Shown piece by piece: positions 1 through 5,364 of a stretch of DNA of 8,347 nucleotides. Every line of letters starts with the position of its first letter. The stretch's first letter is position 1. The translations under genes and the position numbers were made by a program. The DNA is from Bacteroidales bacterium (lineage in GTDB: Bacteria; Bacteroidota; Bacteroidia; Bacteroidales; UBA4181), in the NCBI GenBank assembly GCA_031264715.1, contig JAISDP010000175.1, positions 1-8,347 on the forward strand. The letters are read 5' to 3'. The notes below the pieces were generated by a model that was given only the letters and a program-made list of their open reading frames with translations, ran no database searches and had not been told where the DNA came from.

Positions 1-275
1 CCCGCATCTACGGTAAACTGCGATTGCGGAATTTTACCGTTACCGTACCGGTGCCGCTTTTCGAGATATTCAAATCCGAAAACCCACCGGTCGGCGCGTT
101 TGGTGTACCGGGAAAAGGCTATTCCCGCATGAAAGCCCTTTTTGGGGTTCAGCGAATTGACCGCGCCTGCGGTAACCTGCACGCCACGCTGTCCGGGAAG
201 GTATCGCTGCGCGGACGCGAAGTCCGGCACAGCGATACACACTGCAATGATAATGAACAGAATTGCCTTTTTCAT
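1..275 (-). CDS. traO: TraO, exported conjugative transposon protein, 3' end outside window
   Basis: The first 91 residues of TraO, translated by hand from the minus strand; the gene runs off the left edge. The ATG at 275 overlaps the traN stop (ATGA). The product begins MKKAILFIIIAVCIAVPDFA with a predicted cleavage after residue 22 (ASA|QR). The mature start RYLPGQRGVQVTAGAVNSLN, then FHAGIAFSRYTKRADRWVFG and IPQSQFTVDAG, matches TraO of Bacteroidetes conjugative transposons. The pattern of alternating Gly and aromatic residues suggests beta strands, and in the family this is thought to be an envelope or outer-membrane protein of about 190 residues; only about half is seen here. Its precise job in transfer is not established. 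No frameshift in the visible part. Confidence 0.93.
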   Translation of the reverse strand, partial: MKKAILFIIIAVCIAVPDFASAQRYLPGQRGVQVTAGAVNSLNPKKGFHAGIAFSRYTKRADRWVFGFEYLEKRHRYGNGKIPQSQFTVDA

Positions 276-1213
276 TTTACCTTCACCTGGAGATTGTCGA
301 TTACTTCGGCGCGTATCAGGTCGGCATTTTCGACCGTTAATGTCTGGTTACGCCCGCCATCCTTTTCCATCAGTTCGATGACCAACTGTTTGTCATTGGG
401 TATCGTGAATTTCGGCAGGGTAAACACTGTCCGTTCCTCTTTGTTTCCGCCAACGGTCGTTACCTGATTATAGCTGCGAAGCGGCATAATGACCTGTTCC
501 TGAATAGCGGTGCGCTTTGCCACCTTTTTATCAACGATTTTGAACGTGAGATAATCCGCGTTGAAAGATACGGTGGAAGTGTTTTTGAGCTGGAAATGGA
601 AGAACAGCAATTCATTATGGGAATAAATCCCTTTCAAAAGATATTGTATCCCGAAGTTTTTACTTCCGATGTGCTTGATTTTCGTTTTGTTGTTCTTATG
701 GACGGTTTCCATAATCAGACGCACAAGATACGGCGATTCGCTGCCCAAATCGGAGAGGTAAACCGGCAGTTCGTTTCCCGGCCTGTTGATTTCGTATCCC
801 GTATGCAGGAAGTCCGCCATTTCGATGCTTAACTTAACCGGCTCATCCGCATACTTTACATTGAACGTGTAATACGAGCCGTCTCCGGTGATGACCGAAA
901 GATTGGTTTCCTTCCTGAAACGCTGCGTGGCCGCCTTTACGCGGAGAACGTTTTCCGCGCCGTCGGCTATGGCGGCAAGCAGGTCGATTGAGCCTAAATC
1001 AACATAGCGGATAGCCGCCGGAAAGATGATATGCACTGTCTTGGCAAAGGTGATTTCCAGTCCGTAGGGCGGAATCATCCGGTTGAATGTCAGGGGGCGT
1101 GTAAAGCCTTCATAAAGGTCGCCCGTGGTGGGGGCGGTTTCCCGCACATCTTCCTGTGCATTTGCCGTAAACATGCCTGCAACAAGGGCAAGCGTTAAAA
1201 ACATCCGTTTCAT
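272..1213 (-). CDS. traN: TraN, exported VirB9-like protein (DUF4138)
   Basis: A 313-residue exported protein. A signal peptide is plain: MKRMFLTLALVAGMFTANA, with likely cleavage after residue 19 before Gln20. The mature protein shows TraN/DUF4138 features, including the early HIIFPAAIRYVDLGS stretch (about 62-76) and a beta-rich C-terminal part with LLFFHFQLKNTSTVSFNADY (about 203-222) and KRTAIQEQVIMPL (about 233-245). TraN is placed with VirB9/TrbG, which forms the outer ring of the type IV secretion core and binds the VirB10-like TraM encoded just upstream. The start at 1213 is preceded by an A-rich leader rather than a Shine-Dalgarno site. The stop overlaps the traO start by four bases (ATGA), suggesting coupled translation. 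The gene is complete and I see no defect. Confidence 0.95.
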   Translation of the reverse strand: MKRMFLTLALVAGMFTANAQEDVRETAPTTGDLYEGFTRPLTFNRMIPPYGLEITFAKTVHIIFPAAIRYVDLGSIDLLAAIADGAENVLRVKAATQRFRKETNLSVITGDGSYYTFNVKYADEPVKLSIEMADFLHTGYEINRPGNELPVYLSDLGSESPYLVRLIMETVHKNNKTKIKHIGSKNFGIQYLLKGIYSHNELLFFHFQLKNTSTVSFNADYLTFKIVDKKVAKRTAIQEQVIMPLRSYNQVTTVGGNKEERTVFTLPKFTIPNDKQLVIELMEKDGGRNQTLTVENADLIRAEVIDNLQVKVK

Positions 1214-1225
1214 TTTACTTGAATT
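1208..1225 (-). promoter_or_regulatory. traN start region, copy of an 18-base shared leader
   Basis: On the coding strand this reads AATTCAAGTAAAATGAAA, with the traN ATG in it. The identical 18 bases surround the traI start at 5339-5356. The A-rich stretch just before ATG fits Bacteroidetes translation starts, which rely little on Shine-Dalgarno pairing. Whether the identity reflects shared regulation or copied leader sequence cannot be told from this window. Confidence 0.55.
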
Positions 1226-1253
1226 ATGAATTAAATTATGAATTATGAATTAT
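1221..1253. repeat. Imperfect 7-base repeats spanning the traM stop and traN leader
   Basis: On the plus strand the unit GAATTAT occurs at 1221-1227, 1240-1246 and 1247-1253. The 12 bases between (1228-1239, GAATTA then AATTAT) look like two further units that have each lost one base. The tract fills most of the 36-base traM/traN gap. Its right end overlaps the traM stop codon (1250-1252), and its left end runs into the traN start region (1208-1225). A run of seven T (1253-1259) lies next to it, inside the last traM codons. Function unknown. Confidence 0.82.
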
Positions 1254-2623
1254 TTTTTTGCCGGTTGTGCCTGACTGCCTTTCAAACTCCCGTCCGGCAG
1301 CAGCAGTATCCTGTAGCCCGCTTTCAGATGCACTTTTACTTCGCGCAGTTTCTTTGCCGTAAACTGCGAAACGCCCTGTATGAGGTTGCGCCCCATATCT
1401 GCGGCGAACTGCTCTCCGGCGTCATTTGATAAATTGATGCTCGTTCCGGCGGAGGTCCCCATGTTGGCGACAATTTCCTTTGCGGCGCCGAGTTCCTGCA
1501 AATCGGGGATAAAAATCCCGCTTTGCCCGTCGAGGTCATACGCCGTTAAGCCGACCGGCAATATGGTACCGCCCGTCTCCAGCGAATGAACCGTTATCCC
1601 CAGGCGATCCCCCTGAATCCTTGCCGTTGCCGATAAAACTGTATTGCGGGGAAGAGTAAAACTCCCTGCCTGCATGGGCTCCAGCAGCCGCAGGCGTACG
1701 TTCTGTCCGTCCATAACCGTCTGTCCGGCATGTATGCAGGCGGAAACGGTGTTCTTCATCCCGCTGCCGGCCCCGTCCGTTGCCGTCAGGAAACCCGTAT
1801 TGCGGGGCTGTCCGTACATCCGGATAAATTCGGCATCGCTCATTTCCGGCAGCAGCGCCGATACCGTCCGCTCACGCACCTGCGAAACAGGTACAACCGC
1901 CGTTTTCCCGGGGACATCGCCATTATCTGCCGGTGCAGCGCCGGCAGCTGCCGCGCCTGTCTCCGTTCCCGCCGCTCCCGCTGTCCCGGGCATGTACCTT
2001 GCCGCCATCCGGAACGACTTTTCCATTAACTCGAGCTGGCTGTCCGCCGAATTTTTGCGGTTGTCGGTTTCGTCCATCCGCGCCTGCAATTCCTCCACTT
2101 GCCGCTTGAGTTCTTCCTTTTCGGGGTCTTCCTTCGGCTTTTCGTAGAAACTGCCCAGCGAGCGGTTCATGTCGCGGTAGGCCTGCGCCGATGTCTGAAT
2201 GGAGGCTTGCGCCCTGTTTTGCGGAGCATGGCTGCCGCTTTTTTTCGGGGCGGGTTCGTCCGTCATCAGCGCCAGGCCGTCCGGCTGTTCCGGCGCACTG
2301 TCGCCAAGCAGGGCAGAGAAATCGGAAAGCGAGCGCATCCGTTCCTCCTGCTTCCGCTTCACCTGTTCCTGTTCGTAGGCGTCTTTCTTGTTGTCGATGA
2401 TGCCCTCCTCCTTCGGCATGGGGATGTCGGTATTGAAACCCGGCTGCGCCTCCTGCTTTGCCCTGTCGTCCGCCGAAGGCGCGAAAATAAACCACATGCA
2501 GCCCGCGAAGATGACGCCCATCAAGGCAAAGACGGCACATTTCTTCATTTTCTGCTTTTGTTCAACGGAAAGGCGGGGATTGCCGCCGTCCGTCCGGTTG
2601 TTACCTGCACTCATACTCATCAT
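1250..2623 (-). CDS. traM: TraM, VirB10-like periplasm-spanning scaffold of the conjugation channel
   Basis: A 457-residue protein in VirB10 layout. After a short polar N-terminus comes one membrane helix at about residues 29-48 (AVFALMGVIFAGCMWFIFAP). A charged linker follows, with KKDAYEQEQVKRKQEERMRS near 79-98, then a predicted coiled coil at about 166-205 and an Ala/Gly/Pro-rich flexible stretch at 213-240. The C-terminal domain, about 290-447, carries the conserved core: VRLRLLEPMQAGSFTLPRNT, then GTILPVGLTAYDLDGQSGIF and GYRILLLPDG. It should link the inner membrane to the TraN ring. Three Met codons (2623, 2620, 2614) could start it, and I give the longest. All lie inside the traL end, so translation is probably coupled to traL. 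The stop codon falls in a 7-base repeat tract before traN. Family is sure; the exact start is not. Confidence 0.94.
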   Translation of the reverse strand: MMSMSAGNNRTDGGNPRLSVEQKQKMKKCAVFALMGVIFAGCMWFIFAPSADDRAKQEAQPGFNTDIPMPKEEGIIDNKKDAYEQEQVKRKQEERMRSLSDFSALLGDSAPEQPDGLALMTDEPAPKKSGSHAPQNRAQASIQTSAQAYRDMNRSLGSFYEKPKEDPEKEELKRQVEELQARMDETDNRKNSADSQLELMEKSFRMAARYMPGTAGAAGTETGAAAAGAAPADNGDVPGKTAVVPVSQVRERTVSALLPEMSDAEFIRMYGQPRNTGFLTATDGAGSGMKNTVSACIHAGQTVMDGQNVRLRLLEPMQAGSFTLPRNTVLSATARIQGDRLGITVHSLETGGTILPVGLTAYDLDGQSGIFIPDLQELGAAKEIVANMGTSAGTSINLSNDAGEQFAADMGRNLIQGVSQFTAKKLREVKVHLKAGYRILLLPDGSLKGSQAQPAKK

Positions 2624-2900
2624 TATTTTTAATTTGTAAATCCTCCATTTTCAATTCTCCATTTTCCATTTTCAATTGCCTGATGTGTTGCAGCTTCATC
2701 AACTCTGTTTCGGCATCGCGCTTTCCGATGCTGTAAATGGAATTGACTGTGAAATATATGTTTGCAGCCGCCAGCACGCCGCAGGCCACCAAAACCGCGA
2801 CAAGCCGCTTCACGGGCGACGGCTTGCCGCACAGCCGCCTCAAGCCGTGTTCGGTTTTAAGCCATGCCCTTTCCTGAAATTCATTGATTTTCCTTTTCAT
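2601..2900 (-). CDS. traL: TraL, small one-pass membrane protein (DUF3989) with a repeat-encoded tail
   Basis: A 99-residue protein. A basic N-terminal region (MKRKINEFQERAW, then the GLRRLCGKPSPVKR area) is followed by one membrane helix at about residues 33-52 and by NIYFTVNSIYSIGKRDAE, which I recognise as TraL/DUF3989. Its role in the transfer complex is unknown beyond membrane location and constant place between traK and traM. The oddity is the C-terminus: residues 75-87 are encoded by five 7-base repeat units, giving the peptide repeat KMENGEL-KMEDLQI, and the final residues NNDEYECR come from AT-rich leader sequence that also holds the traM start. The stop lies 23 bases inside traM. 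The tail therefore looks like intergenic sequence captured into the reading frame (inference); the natural end of TraL may be near residue 75. Confidence 0.9.
   Translation of the reverse strand: MKRKINEFQERAWLKTEHGLRRLCGKPSPVKRLVAVLVACGVLAAANIYFTVNSIYSIGKRDAETELMKLQHIRQLKMENGELKMEDLQIKNNDEYECR
2642..2676. repeat. Five-unit 7-base tandem repeat inside the traL tail
   Basis: Read on the minus strand from 2676 down to 2642 the units are ATTGAAA, ATGGAAA, ATGGAGA, ATTGAAA, ATGGAGG. They share the pattern A-T-T/G-G-A-A/G-A/G. The period is exactly 7, so three units encode seven residues in a new frame at each unit, and the translated tail shows a seven-residue repeat. The array is inside the traL coding region and ends 19 bases before the traM ATG at 2623. 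The bases between (2624-2641) are a T-rich tract on the plus strand with no Shine-Dalgarno match. Confidence 0.88.
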
Positions 2901-2913
2901 GCCATTATCCCTT

Positions 2914-3537
2914 TTAACGGTCAGTCACGCGCAAGTCGCGGTTTTCGACAATTTCAAAGGCTTCCATCGTAAACCCGTGCGGGTTGTTGTCCGAGCGGAC
3001 GGAATTGATCAGGCTGCACCGTGTTACAAGGCTGCGCTCGGTGATGTTGCTTTCGCGGATAATCAACTGCCTTGCATACGTTACCGCCCTGTAGGGATAG
3101 GCATCGAAATTGCAGGCAACGCTGTCCACCTGCAAATTCTGGTTGATACTGCCCGAAATGATGCGGTTGTAATAGCCTTTCTCGGTCAAATCCCTGTAAT
3201 AGGCAAACGCCGACCTGTCCACGAGGAACAGCGCCCTGCGGATATTACCCTCGATCGCATTCCTGTCGGGCGAAAGCGTAAAAAAGAGTTCGTGGAAGCG
3301 TTTTACATGTTCTTTTGCTTCCACAGGCCTGTTTTGGGACAAATCCTGCGACAGCGCCAGCATCAGCGACTTTCCGCCGTCCAGCACATAGATTTTCTGC
3401 CTTTGGGCTTCGGCGAAGCGGTACGCGCTGGAAAGCGCATAAACAGCAACCGTCGCGCAAAGGCACATAAATGCGATTCCGAAGAACCGTATCTGCCTGA
3501 AACTTGTTTCGATATTCTTTAATGACTTAAATTCCAT
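2914..3537 (-). CDS. traK: TraK, VirB8/TrbF-like conjugative transposon protein
   Basis: A 207-residue protein starting MEFKSLKNIETSFRQIRFFG, a typical TraK N-terminus. One membrane helix is visible at about residues 18-37, after a short cytoplasmic N-terminus. The rest should fold in the periplasm, with recognisable stretches such as RFHELFFTLSPD (80-91) and GYYNRIISGSINQNLQVDSV (121-140). One short cytoplasmic tail, one helix and a periplasmic domain of this size fit the VirB8/TrbF family, which nucleates assembly of the transfer machine at the inner membrane and contacts the VirB9 and VirB10 types (here TraN and TraM). traJ ends 23 bases upstream and traL begins 13 bases after the stop. 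A long open frame on the opposite strand across this gene looks like a shadow. Confidence 0.95.
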   Translation of the reverse strand: MEFKSLKNIETSFRQIRFFGIAFMCLCATVAVYALSSAYRFAEAQRQKIYVLDGGKSLMLALSQDLSQNRPVEAKEHVKRFHELFFTLSPDRNAIEGNIRRALFLVDRSAFAYYRDLTEKGYYNRIISGSINQNLQVDSVACNFDAYPYRAVTYARQLIIRESNITERSLVTRCSLINSVRSDNNPHGFTMEAFEIVENRDLRVTDR

Positions 3538-3560
3538 ATTTCTTATTTTTGATCAGTTGA

Positions 3561-4646
3561 TTACCTGTTGCCTGCTGCATAATTACGTCCCTGCGGAGCG
3601 TTCCCGCCGCCGGGGGATGAAGAATCGCCATCGACGGAGCTTGCCAGCCTGCCTGTGATATTTCCCGCAATGGCGCCGGATATTGCACCCCCCGCCGCAC
3701 TCGTTCCGGCTGCTACAGTATTGATGTTGCGGCCATAGTTGCCCATGCCGCCCGCCGAAATAATCCAGTTCGCCACCGTTGGAACGGTGAAATATCCCAC
3801 TATCCCGATCAGCATGAAAATAATATACACGCTGTTGCTTGCATCTATTGAAAAATCGGGGTTGTTCTGCAATTCGGCAATGTCGTTTTGCAGTGTGAGC
3901 GCCTGTATCCGCGCCAGGATGCAACTGAACAGATCCGATACGGGCAGCCAGAAATAGACCGAAACATAACGCGCGATCCACTGCGTCATGGTGGACTGGA
4001 AGCCGTCGTAAACCGATATGGCAAAGGCAATGGGGCCTAAAATGGCAAGGACGGTCAGGAAGAATGTCCGTATGGTGTCAATGACTAAAGCCGCCGCCTG
4101 GAAAAGCAGTTCCAGCAGTTCGCGAAACCAGTCCCGGATGGATTTCTTCAGGCTGTACATGCCGCGCTCGATATACATTCCCGCCATCGTAACCATGTCG
4201 CCGGGCGACCAGCCGAGCTCCTCCAGCTGGCGGTCAAATTCCTCGTCGCTAACAAGGTAGGCGGTTTCGGGGTTGCGCATCATCGCCTCGTATTCGAGCC
4301 GGTCCTTTTGCCTGCGGTATTCGTTCATGTCCATGACCTGCGCTTCGAGCATCTGGTGCGTGCCACTCACCACAGGCGAGAGAACCATGTTGACGGTCCC
4401 CATCACAAAGGTGGGGAAGAACATGATGCACAGCCCGATAACAAAGGGACGCAGGAGCGGATACACATCTACCGGCTCGGCGCGTGCGAGGGACTGCCAT
4501 ACCCTGTGGGCAACATAAAACAGCGCCCCAAGCCCTGCAATCCCCCTGGCAATGCCCGCCATATCCGCGCAGAGAGGCATCATGCCCGCGTATAACTCAC
4601 GCAGGATTTGATGAAGACTGTCAAAAGTTCCCGCTAAAAGTATCAT
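3561..4646 (-). CDS. traJ: TraJ, polytopic inner-membrane channel protein (VirB6/TrbL-like)
   Basis: A 361-residue membrane protein. The start MILLAGTFDSLHQILRELYA agrees with TraJ of other Bacteroidetes elements. Hydrophobic segments lie at about residues 29-50, 66-92, 178-212 (long enough for two passes), 225-245 and 273-297. Between the second and third is a conserved soluble loop at about 100-175, containing RNPETAYLVSDEEFD and ELGWSPGDMVTMAGMYIERG. This layout fits the VirB6/TrbL family, which forms the inner-membrane part of the DNA channel. The last 50 residues (310-361) are low-complexity, rich in Gly, Ala, Ser and Asn, and probably disordered. traI lies upstream across a repeat-bearing gap; traK starts 23 bases downstream. 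The gene is intact. The family call is firm; the channel role comes from the family. Confidence 0.95.
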   Translation of the reverse strand: MILLAGTFDSLHQILRELYAGMMPLCADMAGIARGIAGLGALFYVAHRVWQSLARAEPVDVYPLLRPFVIGLCIMFFPTFVMGTVNMVLSPVVSGTHQMLEAQVMDMNEYRRQKDRLEYEAMMRNPETAYLVSDEEFDRQLEELGWSPGDMVTMAGMYIERGMYSLKKSIRDWFRELLELLFQAAALVIDTIRTFFLTVLAILGPIAFAISVYDGFQSTMTQWIARYVSVYFWLPVSDLFSCILARIQALTLQNDIAELQNNPDFSIDASNSVYIIFMLIGIVGYFTVPTVANWIISAGGMGNYGRNINTVAAGTSAAGGAISGAIAGNITGRLASSVDGDSSSPGGGNAPQGRNYAAGNR

Positions 4647-4652
4647 TCTAAA

Positions 4653-4680
4653 TTTTGAATTTTGAATTTTGAATTTTGAA
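4653..4680. repeat. Four perfect 7-base tandem repeats upstream of traJ
   Basis: Four exact copies of TTTTGAA (plus strand; TTCAAAA on the coding strand) run at 4653-4659, 4660-4666, 4667-4673 and 4674-4680, framed by AA on the left and TT on the right. The array sits in the 59-base gap between traI and traJ and ends six bases before the traJ ATG, so it covers the region where a ribosome would dock. Its function is unknown. It could act through low mRNA structure near the start, or be a slippage-prone tract. The remaining 25 bases up to the traI stop (4681-4705) are AT-rich, without a promoter or terminator that I would defend. Confidence 0.9.
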
Positions 4681-4705
4681 TTATTATATATGATGAATGA
4701 GTGAT

Positions 4706-5344
4706 TTACCAGTAGCGGTCACTGGCGCTCCCGTACAGAGCCGTTATCCGCTGCGAGTCATTCGCATTTTTAGCGCGGAGATACGAAACGGAGATGTTTT
4801 TGCGCGTGTAGTAGCTCACCAGGTTGCGGTGCTTTTTCAGACGCCCGTACACGTGATCAATGATGTTCATCCGCTCGTGATCGGTCATGGAAAGCCCGTT
4901 CACGTTTACCACCTCCTTGATTTCCAGGAGCATGTCCGCGCTTTCCTGCAACAGCATGGTATAGCCGTTGGATATGGCCGCCAGTTCCTCGAACGTAAAA
5001 TAGGGATCGGAAAGCATTTTCTGATAGCTGTTGACATAGATGTCGCCGATTTCCCCCACCAGAAGAATGGCATCCCTTACTTTCTTCGCGTCCTTCACCA
5101 GATCATGCACCGCTTTCAACCTGTCGTAGTACTCCTTGCCCTGTTCGTACACTTTTTTTACCTCCTGGAAATTCTTGATCACATTGCTTACCGTCGAGGA
5201 AGTCTGCACAATCTGGTTGGCGGAATTCACGATGCTTGTAGCGATGTGCGCCGGATCTGCGACGACAAACTGCGCTTCCACACGGTTTGTTACACCAGTG
5301 ATTACAATACCTGTTACTAAAATTACTGAAATTACCTTTTTCAT
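4706..5344 (-). CDS. traI: TraI, exported DUF4141-type conjugative transposon protein
   Basis: A 212-residue protein with a clear signal peptide: MKK, a hydrophobic stretch at about residues 4-18, and a likely cleavage after Ala24 (VEA|QF). The mature part is mostly helical, with a probable coiled-coil region around residues 35-90 (TSSTVSNVIKNFQEVKKVYE and onward) and a second helical region to about residue 180. I recognise it as the DUF4141 protein encoded between traG and traJ, usually labelled TraI. It is not the relaxase called TraI in F or RP4. Position and helical, exported character resemble VirB5/TrbJ-type components, but that equivalence is inference. The start at 5344 has an A-rich leader identical over 18 bases to that of traN. 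traG ends 20 bases upstream; a 59-base AT-rich gap separates it from traJ. Confidence 0.9.
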   Translation of the reverse strand: MKKVISVILVTGIVITGVTNRVEAQFVVADPAHIATSIVNSANQIVQTSSTVSNVIKNFQEVKKVYEQGKEYYDRLKAVHDLVKDAKKVRDAILLVGEIGDIYVNSYQKMLSDPYFTFEELAAISNGYTMLLQESADMLLEIKEVVNVNGLSMTDHERMNIIDHVYGRLKKHRNLVSYYTRKNISVSYLRAKNANDSQRITALYGSASDRYW

Positions 5345-5356
5345 TTTACTTGAATT
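5339..5356 (-). promoter_or_regulatory. traI start region, copy of an 18-base shared leader
   Basis: Coding-strand sequence AATTCAAGTAAAATGAAA, identical to the traN start region. It fills most of the 20-base gap after the traG stop and includes the first two codons of traI. The traO start shares a shorter core, GTAAAATGAAAAAGG, with traI. All three genes encode proteins with signal peptides. I infer a common translation start context, not a promoter. Confidence 0.55.
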
Positions 5357-5364
5357 TTTTGATA

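Noticed and set aside
1923..2540. Minus-strand open frame of 205 codons within traM in another frame
   Set aside because: Arg/Gly-rich out-of-frame translation of the GC-rich traM linker region; no start context and no family resemblance.
2884..3522. Plus-strand open frame of 212 codons opposite traK
   Set aside because: It lies almost wholly across traK, which is a clear family member in the other direction. The translation resembles no family I know, and it has no plausible neighbours on its strand.
4681..4705. TATATAATAATT-like stretch before traJ as a promoter
   Set aside because: It does not match the Bacteroides -7 element TAnnTTTG with an upstream TTTG, and AT-rich sequence makes chance matches likely.
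4647..4705. Intergenic terminator between traI and traJ
   Set aside because: I find no GC-rich inverted repeat followed by a T run; the repeats are direct, not inverted, and the genes belong to one operon.
4697..5320. Plus-strand open frame of 207 codons opposite traI
   Set aside because: It mirrors traI on the opposite strand. A His- and Val-rich translation with no recognisable domain is typical of an antisense shadow.
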